This document shows, piece by piece, positions 17,775 to 27,071 of a stretch of DNA of 64,000 bases. Each line of letters begins with the position of its first letter. Positions within the stretch are counted from its first letter, which is position 1. The notes beneath the pieces are model-generated. The model saw only the letters and a program-made list of their open reading frames with translations, was not told the DNA's origin and did not search any database. The stretch lies in NCBI GenBank assembly GCA_964534555.1, contig CAZHRK010000002.1, forward strand, positions 1 to 64,000. Reading direction: 5' to 3'. Both the position numbers and the translations under genes were made by a program. This stretch comes from CAZHRK01 sp964534555. Lineage in GTDB: Bacteria > Babelota > Babeliae > Babelales > RVW-14.

Positions 17775-18878
17775 TTACTCGATTGTACCTTGTAGGGGGT
17801 TGGTGCGGTAGCCGTTTTTGCTAAACGCAAGCGCACGTATTTTTGCTTGGCCGATTGCTTTTAGGAGCGTATCTTTTTTTGATACAACATCGTCATCTTG
17901 CTCTTTGAATTCGAGGAAGGAGACGGCTCTTCCATCAAGGTCATTTTCAATTTGAACAAATGTTTCCGGTGGAAGGACGCTGCCTGCTATTTCCAGGAAA
18001 TAACAAAAACGGTGAGTTAAACTCCAATAAAGATCATCAAGATCATCCATATGGTCTATAACTCCATATTCAGCAAGGTTTTGTATGCCTTGAGCAATAG
18101 ATCCAAATGATCGCCAAGGACTTTCCCCTTTGGGTTCCCACATTATTTTATTGATGCAGGTTTCAAAGAATCTGATTAAAAGATTTCTTAAACGTTCTGC
18201 TTCGTGCCTACGATTCATGGCTTTTTGTATTTGTTCAGCTTCATGTTTATAAAAATTTGTAAGCTCGAACGAAAGCTCTTGTGCAAAAGCATTAGGGTAT
18301 AGTCCTTTTGCTGTTGGACCAAGGTGGTTTGAAAGTTTTTTAATGATCATTCCACCGAGCTGTTTTTTGATCGCATCAAGGTCGTGTAAACCGCCTTGAG
18401 TTTCTTCTTCTGCAAAATAGTGATCAACAAGTTGTGGCACGTTGCCAAGTAAATGCATAACAACAGTATCATCGATCAATTCAGATGATTTTAATTTGTT
18501 ATTAAAAAGTCTGACACAAACATATGCTGTCCCTGGAGGCAGAGAAATTTCTCTGCACAGCTCAAAAAATTGAACCATGTGATCAGCGTTTTGCGATAGT
18601 ACTTTTTCATAGCCATTTTTGTTGTAGATATCTCGTACGTACTTTACAAAAGTTTGCTGAAAGATTGATGTTTTTGACTCGTTGTGAGCTTGTTTTGTTG
18701 GGCTGCTGAGTGCGTTTTGGAGCGAGACAGCAGCTTGCTGTGCGGGTGATTGTGTTAAAACATCATCCATATTAATAATAAGGCCCAAGGTATCTTCGGT
18801 TGCTTTGGCGCAGAGGTTTAACGTTGTAAGCATGAGTAAGATACATACAAGGCGCGGACACCATGTGAGAGTCTTCAT
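17775..18878 (-). CDS. Secreted protein of unknown function
   Basis: A 367-residue protein with a signal peptide (MKTLTWCPRLVCILLMLTTLNLCA). The mature part is rich in helices, with an acidic C-terminal segment (FKEQDDDVVSKKD). No family or catalytic motif recognised. AAAGGG precedes the ATG. It lies upstream of the giant fibre gene in the same direction, with 112 bases between them, so it could be co-transcribed and be an accessory factor. That link is inference only. Confidence 0.7.
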   Translation of the reverse strand: MKTLTWCPRLVCILLMLTTLNLCAKATEDTLGLIINMDDVLTQSPAQQAAVSLQNALSSPTKQAHNESKTSIFQQTFVKYVRDIYNKNGYEKVLSQNADHMVQFFELCREISLPPGTAYVCVRLFNNKLKSSELIDDTVVMHLLGNVPQLVDHYFAEEETQGGLHDLDAIKKQLGGMIIKKLSNHLGPTAKGLYPNAFAQELSFELTNFYKHEAEQIQKAMNRRHEAERLRNLLIRFFETCINKIMWEPKGESPWRSFGSIAQGIQNLAEYGVIDHMDDLDDLYWSLTHRFCYFLEIAGSVLPPETFVQIENDLDGRAVSFLEFKEQDDDVVSKKDTLLKAIGQAKIRALAFSKNGYRTNPLQGTIE

Positions 18879-19034
18879 TGGGCAGGCCCTTTCTGCTAGA
18901 GTTCAAAAACTTGTATGAGTTATAGCGAGTTTTTTATAAACTGTCATGGTGTTACGTGTTTAGCAAGCCGGTCAGAAGTAATACAAGATCTTCTTTGTAT
19001 TACTCAGAGCCCTACGTAATTGATAGGATTTAGC

Positions 19035-20252
19035 ATGCCGCTTTTTAGCTATGAATCATTTAATCGGAGTGGTGACCGCGTAAAGGGGTCGATTGATGCG
19101 TCGTCGCTTCAAGCTGCAAAAGAATTACTTCAAGGGCAGGGCCTTATGCCCACAAAGATTTCAGAAGTTGCCGCAGAGGGAAGTGGTTTTTCCTTTAAGA
19201 CGCTTTTTGAAAAAAAAATAGATAATAAAACAGTTATTCTTTTTACCCGTCAGCTTGCAGTTATGCTTAAATCAAGCATTCCACTTTTGCAGTCGCTTGA
19301 ACTTTTACTTGAGCAGTTTGACGGTAAATTCAGACGAGTGCTTGTTAGAATTAAAGATGATGTGAAGGGCGGGCAACCACTTGCAAAAGCGTTAGCCCGT
19401 TATCCATCGATATTTGTTAACGTTTACGTTCAATTAGTTAAGGCTGGAGAGGCATCAGGTAAACTTGATCAGGTTCTGCGTAATCTTGCTGACTATCTTG
19501 AACGCACTGAAGAAACAAAAAAACAGATAAAAAAAGCAATGTCTTATCCTATGATCGTTTTGAGTTTTGCAGGGGTTGTTGTTTTTGGGCTTTTGACTGT
19601 GCTTGTGCCTAAGATTAAAGGTATTTTTGCGCAGATGGGAAAAGAGCTCCCTGAGCCTACTGTTTTGCTTATTGCTATGTCAGATGGTTTACGTGAAAAT
19701 TATATGATGATTTTTGCAGTAGCGACAGCACTATTTCTTCTTTTTAAGTATTGGGTTTCGAGTCCTGCAGGTAAAGCAAAGCTTGATGAGCTTATGCTTA
19801 GGTTGCCTATGACAGCGTATTTTTCTAGAACAAAAGCTGTTGTTCAGTTTTCAAAGACGCTCGGACTTTTGTTAGAAAGTGGTGTTAATTTATCTGAGGC
19901 GCTTGATATTGTTTGTAACATTGTCGACAATAAAGTCCTCACTCAAAAACTTATTCAAGCCCGAGACAACATCATAAAAGAGGGTAAGATTGCAAAGTTT
20001 CTCGGTCAGACAGGTATTTTCCCAGGGATTGCGACGTACATGATTAGTACGGGTGAGCAATCTGGTAAATTGCCAGAAATGCTGCTGACTGTTGGAAACG
20101 ACTACGAAGGTGAGCTTCGAGAGCTAACGGGTCGTTTAACTGAGGCAATCAATCCAATTGTAATGGTGGTTCTTGCGTGTACGATTGGTTTTATTTTGGT
20201 TTCAATGTACCTGCCGATGATCAGTATGGGTGATATCGCAGGAGGTATGTAA
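19035..20252 (+). CDS. gspF: Type II secretion inner-membrane platform protein GspF/PilC
   Basis: A 405-residue polytopic protein with two GspF domains. The first (TRQLAVMLKSSIPLLQSLE) and second (FSKTLGLLLESGVNLSEAL) repeats are each followed by long hydrophobic segments, and a final TM segment (VVLACTIGFILVSMYLPM) ends the protein. It forms the platform that couples the assembly ATPase to pseudopilus growth. The ATG at 19035 gives the usual MPLFSYESFNRSG start and has AGGA just upstream. It opens an operon with five pseudopilin-like genes; no GspE ATPase or GspD secretin lies in the window. Confidence 0.93.
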   Translation: MPLFSYESFNRSGDRVKGSIDASSLQAAKELLQGQGLMPTKISEVAAEGSGFSFKTLFEKKIDNKTVILFTRQLAVMLKSSIPLLQSLELLLEQFDGKFRRVLVRIKDDVKGGQPLAKALARYPSIFVNVYVQLVKAGEASGKLDQVLRNLADYLERTEETKKQIKKAMSYPMIVLSFAGVVVFGLLTVLVPKIKGIFAQMGKELPEPTVLLIAMSDGLRENYMMIFAVATALFLLFKYWVSSPAGKAKLDELMLRLPMTAYFSRTKAVVQFSKTLGLLLESGVNLSEALDIVCNIVDNKVLTQKLIQARDNIIKEGKIAKFLGQTGIFPGIATYMISTGEQSGKLPEMLLTVGNDYEGELRELTGRLTEAINPIVMVVLACTIGFILVSMYLPMISMGDIAGGM

Positions 20253-20269
20253 CGTATTAAGGATCACGT

Positions 20270-20710
20270 ATGATAAAACAAGCAAAACGCGGATTTACGC
20301 TTATTGAGCTTTTGATTGCATTTGCACTGATAGGGGTATTATTTGCTGCTATTGGTCCCCGAATTGTTAAGTTTATGCGTCAGTCAGGTCAAGCAGAAAT
20401 TAAATTTAAGCTTGCTGCTATTAAAGAGGCGCTCAACGAATACAAAATGGAATTTGGTGCATACCCAACATCACGTGAAGGTTTGCGTGCACTAGTTGAA
20501 AATCCTCGACCAAATGAAGATCGTTTTAAACGCGCAGCAAATAAATGGCCTTTCCTTAAAGATGAGCAAATTACCGATAAACAAGGTAATGAATTTGCTT
20601 ACAACTGCCCACCAGAGCAGCACAAAGATATGTATAATTCTTTTGAGATTCTGTATTTAGGCCCAACGCAATCTGAGAGCGATCCAGAAGCGGTACACGA
20701 CGGAATTTAA
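20270..20710 (+). CDS. gspG: Major pseudopilin GspG
   Basis: A 146-residue type II secretion pseudopilin. The prepilin peptidase site is KRG|FTLIELLIAFALIG near residue 8 with Glu5 of the mature form. The body carries the GspG pattern of 'ALNEYKMEFGAYPTSREGL' and later KWPFLKDEQITDKQGNEFAY. It should form the pseudopilus shaft. Its stop overlaps the next start by one base (TAATG). Confidence 0.93.
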   Translation: MIKQAKRGFTLIELLIAFALIGVLFAAIGPRIVKFMRQSGQAEIKFKLAAIKEALNEYKMEFGAYPTSREGLRALVENPRPNEDRFKRAANKWPFLKDEQITDKQGNEFAYNCPPEQHKDMYNSFEILYLGPTQSESDPEAVHDGI

Positions 20711-21261
20711 TGAGTGTGAAGCACAGCTCGCGTGCATTTACCCTTATAGAGTTATTATTGGTGCTAGTGCTGATAGGTGTAATCTTTTCTGTGCTAGCAC
20801 CACGCCTTAGGGTGCGTGCTACTGAAACTGCGTGGTCAACAATCCACGATAACCTTAATCGAATGATTCTCTTGGCGCGCCAGGAAGCAATAGCTCAGCA
20901 CAAGGTGCATCGTTTGGTTTTTAGGCGAGGAAGAGATGGTGGTGGGAGTGTAAGTATTGAAGTTGCCTACCTAAATCCAGATAAAAAAGATCAAACAGAT
21001 TTCAAACCTGCCGTTGTTGAACTTATAAAACCTGTTTATCAGCTCCCTGAGGTAATTATTATGCAGGCGCTGTATATGGGTAAAAAGAATATTTTTAGGC
21101 AAGATGAAGCGGTTGGTTATTGCTATATTGTCCCAGATGGCCTTTGCCAAAATATTATTCTTCACCTTGAAAACAAAGAGCAGCCGGGCATAGTATCATA
21201 TAAACTCAATCCATTTATTGGAGTTTTTGATAGTTATGATCAAGCTGTTAAGCCTGAATAA
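20710..21261 (+). CDS. gspH: Minor pseudopilin, GspH-like
   Basis: A 183-residue type IV pilin-like protein. The cleavage site SSRA|FTLIELLLVLVLIGV is clear, followed by an arginine (LAPRLRV) and a beta-rich domain. Position after gspG and size point to GspH. The preceding residue is Ala rather than Gly, which prepilin peptidases tolerate. Tight spacing places it within the operon; its 3' end overlaps the next gene. Confidence 0.8.
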   Translation: MSVKHSSRAFTLIELLLVLVLIGVIFSVLAPRLRVRATETAWSTIHDNLNRMILLARQEAIAQHKVHRLVFRRGRDGGGSVSIEVAYLNPDKKDQTDFKPAVVELIKPVYQLPEVIIMQALYMGKKNIFRQDEAVGYCYIVPDGLCQNIILHLENKEQPGIVSYKLNPFIGVFDSYDQAVKPE

Positions 21262-21652
21262 GCCGGCATTTACATTTTTTGAAGTTATCATGGCGATGGG
21301 TATAGTGACGCTTGCGTTAACAAGTGTTGTTGGTATTCAGCTGAGAACAATGAATCGTGTTCATCGAGATACTGCGCGTTTTTCAAAAACACTTCTTCTC
21401 AAATCTAAGCTGTATGGACTTCTACTTGATCAATCGGTAAGTAAGAAGCGGCTTAATAAAAAAGAAACAATTGATGGTGATAAGTTTCAGGTCCAAGCTA
21501 AGCAGCTGCCTAAAAAATCACCTCTTCAAGCGCTTGATTACAAACTTTTGATGCTTACTGCAAAAGCTGAATGGAAGGTAGATTCATCAACAGATGAGGC
21601 TACTTTGGTTACATTTTTGTATAAACCTCGCGAGCGGAAAGAAGAAAAATGA
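21236..21652 (+). CDS. gspI: Minor pseudopilin, GspI-like
   Basis: A 138-residue protein with an atypical but clear prepilin signal, KPA|FTFFEVIMAMGIVTLAL, with Glu5 present. GspI is suggested by order and by the short beta domain. The ATG at 21236 is preferred to a TTG at 21218, though spacing from the nearest GGAG is long. It overlaps gspH by 26 bases and gspJ by four. Confidence 0.78.
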   Translation: MIKLLSLNKPAFTFFEVIMAMGIVTLALTSVVGIQLRTMNRVHRDTARFSKTLLLKSKLYGLLLDQSVSKKRLNKKETIDGDKFQVQAKQLPKKSPLQALDYKLLMLTAKAEWKVDSSTDEATLVTFLYKPRERKEEK

Positions 21653-22692
21653 TTAAGCACCGCGGATTTACGCTTATTGAGGTTTTGATTGCGCTCAGTT
21701 TGTCTGCTGTGATTATGATGGGGCTTATGCAGCTTAATCAGGGCTTGCTCAAGTGGCTTGAATTTGTTCGTGTCAGTAATAATACACAGCAGACTATTGC
21801 TCTTGTTTTTAATCAAGTTGAGTGCGATTTAACCGCGGCATATATCCCTGATTTGGCAAAACTAGAAAAAACTGCAGAAGATAAAGATAAAAAAGAGCCT
21901 GAATCGGGTGTGGCAGCGGAAAAGAAAAAAGAGCAGGAGGAGGCGTTTTTAAAAACCTGCTTTCAAGTTATTGTTGATGAAAATGCTGAGTCAAAAAAAA
22001 TAGACGACCTAAGGCGCTATCCAGTTAAATACATAAGTTTTATTACAACAAATGCGCTGAGCGTTTACGGTCAGAAGCGCGAGCAGCTTGTGCGGGTTGT
22101 TTACTCAATTGAAAAAGAAAAAGGCTCAAAATTTGAAGGCAAATCACTTTTTTCATTGTACCGCAAGGAAACACATAAGCTTGAAAATACCACTGCAAAG
22201 ATAGATCAGTTTGAGTCTGTGGAAAAAAATGATGTTACTCAGTATTTAATTGCTTCTCATATTGTTGGCATGTACGCTGATTGTTCTGTTTTGCCCAAAG
22301 ATTTTCAGAGATGGAAACAGAAAAAAGCTTCAAAAGAATCTAAAGATCAACCAGCAAAAGAGATTGATGATCCAACCCACGCGTTACATTTTGCGTCATG
22401 GTCTATGAAAAAAGAAATCAGCGGCTTTGTTCCGCGTACGATTACTCTTTGGATTGATTTACTCACTAAACACGATAAGGTTGAGCGCTTTGCTTTTACT
22501 TGCCATATCTATACGTATGGTGATTTTCTTTATAAAACGCAGCATTTAGCGCAGGAAAAGCAGGAACTTAAAGAAAAAGATGCACAGCAAGAAAAACAGC
22601 GTGCAGATAATCAGCAGTCACAGGAAGGGCCAGCAGCGCCTGCTGCATCAGCGCAATATCAAGATGAAAGCACTACTGAGGGGTTTGAATAA
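21649..22692 (+). CDS. gspJ: Minor pseudopilin, GspJ-like, with charged insertions
   Basis: A 347-residue pseudopilin, longer than typical GspJ (about 200). The prepilin site HRG|FTLIEVLIALSLSAVIMMG is canonical. The body holds lysine/glutamate-rich insertions at about 75-105, and the tail at about 300-347 is rich in Q, E, K and A, probably disordered. It should sit in the GspI-J-K tip complex. It overlaps neighbours by 4 bases and 1 base. Confidence 0.82.
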   Translation: MIKHRGFTLIEVLIALSLSAVIMMGLMQLNQGLLKWLEFVRVSNNTQQTIALVFNQVECDLTAAYIPDLAKLEKTAEDKDKKEPESGVAAEKKKEQEEAFLKTCFQVIVDENAESKKIDDLRRYPVKYISFITTNALSVYGQKREQLVRVVYSIEKEKGSKFEGKSLFSLYRKETHKLENTTAKIDQFESVEKNDVTQYLIASHIVGMYADCSVLPKDFQRWKQKKASKESKDQPAKEIDDPTHALHFASWSMKKEISGFVPRTITLWIDLLTKHDKVERFAFTCHIYTYGDFLYKTQHLAQEKQELKEKDAQQEKQRADNQQSQEGPAAPAASAQYQDESTTEGFE

Positions 22693-23840
22693 TGCAGCCA
22701 AAAATAAATAGGTCCTCAGCCTCAGTTATGATTTTTTGTCTGATGATGATGGCGGGGCTTCTTTTTCTCTCGCAGCAACTGATTACGTCAGTGTATGTAA
22801 GTTCACGGTTTATTCGGACCATGGTTGATCGCGAACATGCCGAAGCCCTAGCTCTTGGGGGATTTCAGGTTGCGATTGCTCAGCTTATGGTTGATAAGAC
22901 AGATGAGCAGCCAGATAAAAAAAATAAAGATGCTGCTCAACCTGATGAAAAAGAAAACAAACAAAAACCAGCTCTTTTGTCTATGCTTAAGAGGGTTATT
23001 CCCCATTTAAACCGTTGGCAAAAATTTGAATTTACAGAAAAGAATGATGGGTTTGATGGCGAGCTTAAAATCTGTATTTCATGTGAGCAGGGCAAGCTGA
23101 ACATCAATAATATCTTTGATTTTCAGGCAATGGATTTTAAAAAACCTTTTGATCAGATCATGAAAAGCCTAGAAATGAAAAACAAGCTTAAGCCTGGTCA
23201 GATTTATACCCGCGTGATTGAATTTTTTAAAAAGCGTAAGCGACGACTTGATGACATATCTCAGCTGCTTCAAATTCCAGACCTTGAGGCCTTAGACATC
23301 GCTTATAACCCCCCAGTACTGCCTGAAAAAAAGAAGCAGAGCAGCCCAAATGTTAATGTTACACTTCAAGATCTTTTTACTACATGGTCTGATGGTGTAA
23401 TATTTGAACCTCTTATGTTGTCAGATGCATTGTGTGCGGTGTTTGGGTTGCGCAGACCTCAAGCTGATGATGCTCAGGTTATGCGAGAGCAATATGAGCA
23501 ATTTTTTACTAAATATGACCCTACTCAAACATATGATTGGGAACAATCTTGGGATATTCTGGAGCCACTTTATGGTCCAAAGCCTAAGTCAATAGCATCT
23601 ATCAAGGGTATTTTTACTAAACAGTTTGGGGCAAAGGTTTTTTCTGTGCTATCTTGTGGGAAAGTGGGATCTGTAGAATCACATGCGCTTGCGATTATTC
23701 GAGAAGTAGAAGCTGAAGATACTGACCAAAAGACATCTGATGATGAAAATCAGCCGGATGCTTCAGATCCATCGAGTAAGAAACAAAAAGTTGCTAAGCA
23801 AAAAAAATCTCTGCGCATAGTCAGACTCTATTGGATCTGA
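22692..23840 (+). CDS. gspK: Minor pseudopilin GspK-like
   Basis: A 382-residue protein. A hydrophobic N-terminal helix (VMIFCLMMMAGLLFLSQQL) is preceded by SSA, as in GspK proteins that lack the strict FTLIE motif. Further on are DREHAEALALGGFQVA, the LNINNIFDF motif and an alpha-helical region with 'RRLDDISQLLQIP', both typical of GspK. Low-complexity K/E/D/Q segments occur near 75-95 and at the C-terminal 345-375, matching the style of the GspJ gene. GspK caps the pseudopilus tip. Confidence 0.82.
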   Translation: MQPKINRSSASVMIFCLMMMAGLLFLSQQLITSVYVSSRFIRTMVDREHAEALALGGFQVAIAQLMVDKTDEQPDKKNKDAAQPDEKENKQKPALLSMLKRVIPHLNRWQKFEFTEKNDGFDGELKICISCEQGKLNINNIFDFQAMDFKKPFDQIMKSLEMKNKLKPGQIYTRVIEFFKKRKRRLDDISQLLQIPDLEALDIAYNPPVLPEKKKQSSPNVNVTLQDLFTTWSDGVIFEPLMLSDALCAVFGLRRPQADDAQVMREQYEQFFTKYDPTQTYDWEQSWDILEPLYGPKPKSIASIKGIFTKQFGAKVFSVLSCGKVGSVESHALAIIREVEAEDTDQKTSDDENQPDASDPSSKKQKVAKQKKSLRIVRLYWI

Positions 23841-23859
23841 CAATTAGAAGGTGCATCGT

Positions 23860-25365
23860 ATGAAGTTAGAAACACGTGTTGGGTTTTTTATACTTGCTGC
23901 TATAGGGATATTTTTATATCTCAGCATCAATATTCGAGCCCTTCGTTTTGATAAAGATCAGTTTTTTACCTATAAAGCATACTTTGATGATATAAGTGGG
24001 TTGACTGTTAAAGCACCTGTTAAGATTGCAGGAGTTGAAGTTGGCTGGGTTGAGCATATTAGATTGCTTGAAGACGGTAAGGCTGAACTGCTTATGCGAA
24101 TTAATAAAAATATTCGCCTTGCAAAAAACGCTCACGCCATGGTTCACCAAGACGGGCTTATTGGGACTAAAAATCTCGAGATAGACCCAGGAGATCCATC
24201 GACAGGAATGTTGATGCCAGGAAGCGTTCTTGCAATGCCAGGGCGCACACCAGCAAGTGTTGGCGAGTTGCTTGATCAATTTAGAGACATTGCTTCAACA
24301 ATTCAGGATATTGCCTTGTCGTTTAAAAATACTGTAGCTTCTCGTCGTGGTGAAGAAAACATTAAAATGACGCTTGAATCTGTATCTCAAGCATCAAACA
24401 GAATGGCAGAATTCGCTAATGTTTTAAGCCGCACTATGACTAAAAATGAAGACAATCTTAATGTTATTTTAGCAGACATGCGCGAAACGCTTTCTAGCTT
24501 GAAGCAGACAGTCCCTTCAGTAAAAAGCAATCTCGACAAGTTTGGTGAGGCATCTGAGCACATATCTGAAGCAGCTATTCAGGGCAGAGAAACGCTACGT
24601 GAAGCTGGTGAAGTTGTCGAGAAAGTTAATAATGGTAAAGGTGTTCTTGGTAAGCTCGTAAATGAAGATGAAACATATTACGATATCAAGAAGACTGTTC
24701 GAGGATTTAAAGACTATATCAATAAAACACAGTCTCTTTCTCTCTCAATTGATATGCACAGCGAAAGTATGCTGCGCCACTCAAACTCAAAAGGTTATTT
24801 TGAATTACGTCTCAGACCTGCTTCTGATTATTTTTATCAGTTCCAGTTAGTTGCTGACGAAAACGGAAGCATTACCCGTGACTCAATCAGAAATACCTAT
24901 TTTGATGATAAATGCAATCAGCTTAAGCCGAGTGAGCTTAATATTCCACTCGAATACAAGATTCAGCTTGCTGAACGTACTGAGCGTGTTGTACAGCGCC
25001 GTAATGATATTCTTTTTGGGCTGCAATTTGGTAAGCGTTTTGATCGAGTTGCATTTAGAATTGGTCTTTTTGAAAGTTCGTTTGGTGCTGCTGTTGATTA
25101 TTATGTTCCTCTTGCAACAGATAAATTCCACTGGATTACATCGATTGAAGCATTTGATTTTAGAGGCTATAAACGCCTTAACGACTCTCGTCCGCATATT
25201 AAGTGGATTAACAAAGCGTTCTTTATGAACAATCTCTACACAAGTTTTGGTTTAGATGATGTGTGCAGTAAGCGGGGCGCAAATCCATTCTTTGGTGGTG
25301 GGTTACGATTTAATGACGATGATCTTAAGTATTTCTTGTCGTCGTTTTCATCTGCCAAAAAATAA
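23860..25365 (+). CDS. MCE/MlaD-domain lipid transport protein with beta-rich C-terminus
   Basis: A 501-residue protein. One N-terminal TM helix (GFFILAAIGIFLYLSINI) is followed by an MCE domain at about 38-120 (YFDDISGLTVKAPVKIAGVEVG). A long helical region at about 155-265 comes next, then a C-terminal part from about 290 rich in alternating strands (YFELRLRP, FGLQFGKRFDRVAFRIGLF, GGGLRFNDDD) that resembles outer-membrane barrel strands. MCE proteins shuttle phospholipids between membranes. AGAAGG at 23846-23851 supports the ATG at 23860. No MlaE/F permease genes are adjacent; it follows gspK by 19 bases. Confidence 0.85.
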   Translation: MKLETRVGFFILAAIGIFLYLSINIRALRFDKDQFFTYKAYFDDISGLTVKAPVKIAGVEVGWVEHIRLLEDGKAELLMRINKNIRLAKNAHAMVHQDGLIGTKNLEIDPGDPSTGMLMPGSVLAMPGRTPASVGELLDQFRDIASTIQDIALSFKNTVASRRGEENIKMTLESVSQASNRMAEFANVLSRTMTKNEDNLNVILADMRETLSSLKQTVPSVKSNLDKFGEASEHISEAAIQGRETLREAGEVVEKVNNGKGVLGKLVNEDETYYDIKKTVRGFKDYINKTQSLSLSIDMHSESMLRHSNSKGYFELRLRPASDYFYQFQLVADENGSITRDSIRNTYFDDKCNQLKPSELNIPLEYKIQLAERTERVVQRRNDILFGLQFGKRFDRVAFRIGLFESSFGAAVDYYVPLATDKFHWITSIEAFDFRGYKRLNDSRPHIKWINKAFFMNNLYTSFGLDDVCSKRGANPFFGGGLRFNDDDLKYFLSSFSSAKK

Positions 25366-25373
25366 AGAGTAAT

Positions 25374-25404
25374 AAAAAAGGGTCTGAGAAATCAGACCCT
25401 TTTT
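25374..25404. terminator. Terminator after the MCE gene
   Basis: AAAAAAGGGTCTGA/TCAGACCCTTTTT hairpin with flanking A and T tracts. It can work in both directions and ends the pseudopilin-MCE unit. Confidence 0.88.
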
Positions 25405-25407
25405 GCT

Positions 25408-25659
25408 TTAGGCAATACCACTTGAGTTAGGCAGTGGTGGTATAACCTCAAATTCTTGTTCTTGTTCAGTTTCTTCATCATCTATAAAAATGAATCCAAA
25501 ATCATAGGCAGGGTGATAGCTGGTACCATAGTTTGTAGAATAATCTGAAAAGATCATGCTTGAATTAGTCATTTTCATAAGAGAGCCCACCCCAAAACCG
25601 TCTTGGCTGTTATAATTTTTATGTCCAGAGCAATATAGCCCCTCTATTACATTTATCAA
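25408..25659 (-). CDS. Possible small protein of unknown function
   Basis: A frame of up to 83 residues opening at a TTG; the first ATG is at 25578 and would give 56 residues. The C-terminus is acidic (DDEETEQEQEFE) and ends PPLPNSSGIA. A G-rich stretch lies before the ATG, but no clear ribosome site precedes the TTG. No signal peptide or family. It ends inside the spacer next to the bidirectional terminator, which is the only contextual support. Confidence 0.3.
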   Translation of the reverse strand: MINVIEGLYCSGHKNYNSQDGFGVGSLMKMTNSSMIFSDYSTNYGTSYHPAYDFGFIFIDDEETEQEQEFEVIPPLPNSSGIA

Positions 25660-25775
25660 GAGAAAATTGTATAAATTTTTACGACTGGATCAGTGTTTTT
25701 CTACTAGGGTGCTGAGCCATTCTTTTTTACAAAAACAGCTCATAATTACAATCAGTAATGATTGCAGTTTGTAAC

Positions 25776-26357
25776 TTATAGCTGAGCTAGGAAGGCTTTA
25801 AGTTTTTTGTAGTCCCCACCACCAATAAGGCTATAGGTGCGTGCAATATCGTCTACAAAGGCGTCATTCATGAGTGATCGATCGTAAAGCTCTTTGGAAA
25901 GCGCGAGCAAGATTTGATCTTGTGGAATTGCTGTTTGGGTTGCGAGCAGTATGTGCAGGAAGTCTGCTTTAGAGAAAAACAGCTCGTAGTCATGCTGCTG
26001 GCAGTGCTGAACAAATGCATGGATTTTGCATGGTGTTCGTGGTACTGCATGCAGGATAGCTTTTTCTGAATTGCTATAACCAACAGGAAGAATTGTAAAT
26101 GTTGTTTTCAAGAATTCAAAAATATGAGGTTGGTCTCTTTTGAGTTCGGCTTCAGTTTTTTGATAAGCGTATGCGGTGCGGGTTGGATCTGCTGAACCTA
26201 TTTGAATATTAATAACAAGACCATAGGTAGTTTGTTGCTCAGATGAGATTTTTACTAAATGCCCAAGCGCAGGGAAATTATCCCACTGCCATGTTTGCGC
26301 AGTACATAATAAAAGGCTACTTTCTACAACTTCTGCAAATGCTGACATAAGCTCCAT
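25776..26357 (-). CDS. HAS-barrel-like domain protein
   Basis: A 193-residue cytoplasmic protein. The N-terminal 80 residues look like a small beta-barrel (FAEVVESSLLLCTAQTW, LGHLVKI, YGLVINIQIGSADPTR), then QPHIFEFLKTTFTILPVGY and an alpha-helical C-terminus ending in GGGDYKKLKAFLAQL. From memory this order resembles HAS-barrel proteins (the HerA/ATP-synthase N-terminal barrel) known from cyanobacteria; that assignment is moderate. It starts nine bases after the rnhB stop, so the two form an operon. Biochemical role unknown. Confidence 0.6.
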   Translation of the reverse strand: MELMSAFAEVVESSLLLCTAQTWQWDNFPALGHLVKISSEQQTTYGLVINIQIGSADPTRTAYAYQKTEAELKRDQPHIFEFLKTTFTILPVGYSNSEKAILHAVPRTPCKIHAFVQHCQQHDYELFFSKADFLHILLATQTAIPQDQILLALSKELYDRSLMNDAFVDDIARTYSLIGGGDYKKLKAFLAQL

Positions 26358-26366
26358 GTCTCGATG

Positions 26367-27071
26367 CTAAAATAGTAATGCTTGTTTGTCTTCTGGCTTT
26401 TTTTCTTCTAGCAGGCTATCAACAAATTTTTCTCTGTGGATAATTGATGGGCCTTGTTTCTGCAGGTTGGCAACGTGTTCACGAGTTGCGTAACCTTTGT
26501 TTTTTTCAAGCGCATACGCTGGAAAAAATTTGCTCATACTGTTCATGAGCCTGTCGCGTGTTACTTTTGCAATTATTGAGGCTCCAGCAATTGAGGGCGA
26601 GATACTTTCACCATAATTAAAGTTAAAAAACTCAAGATTAGGGTGTAGATATGATTTCTCAACCACAAGTGGGACAGAGTCGATTACAACAAAGCGGAGT
26701 TTTTCAAATTCCCACGGCAATTTTTCTACAAGCTGATAATACGATCGGCGCATGCTTAAAGCTGTTGCCTGAAGTATATTTCGCTCGTCTATAATTCTGT
26801 GGCTTGCGAGTGCTGTTGACCATAATGCTCGTTTAATAAGCCACGCATAAGCTTTTTCACGTTGTCCTTCATCAAGCTCTTTTGAATCGATAAGTAGTTC
26901 GTGGTGTGCATTAATTGGTAATATGCATGACGCAACAACAACCGGACCTGCCAGGCATCCTCGCCCGACCTCATCTATTCCACAGACAAACTGTTTTTTT
27001 TGCCATGCGTGATTTTCAAAAAATGAATAAGGGTAACGTAATTTTTTTTCTGCCATGATGGGGCATAGCAT
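26367..27071 (-). CDS. rnhB: Ribonuclease HII
   Basis: A 234-residue RNase HII that cleaves the RNA strand of RNA-DNA hybrids, including single embedded ribonucleotides. The first catalytic Asp-Glu is in GIDEVGRGCLAGPVVVA; LIDSKELDE, FVVIDSVP and SIIAKVTRDRLM are the other family blocks. The start is uncertain: MLCPIMAEKK gives an alternative ATG at 27056, and neither has a good ribosome site. Cytoplasmic. Confidence 0.93.
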   Translation of the reverse strand: MLCPIMAEKKLRYPYSFFENHAWQKKQFVCGIDEVGRGCLAGPVVVASCILPINAHHELLIDSKELDEGQREKAYAWLIKRALWSTALASHRIIDERNILQATALSMRRSYYQLVEKLPWEFEKLRFVVIDSVPLVVEKSYLHPNLEFFNFNYGESISPSIAGASIIAKVTRDRLMNSMSKFFPAYALEKNKGYATREHVANLQKQGPSIIHREKFVDSLLEEKKPEDKQALLF

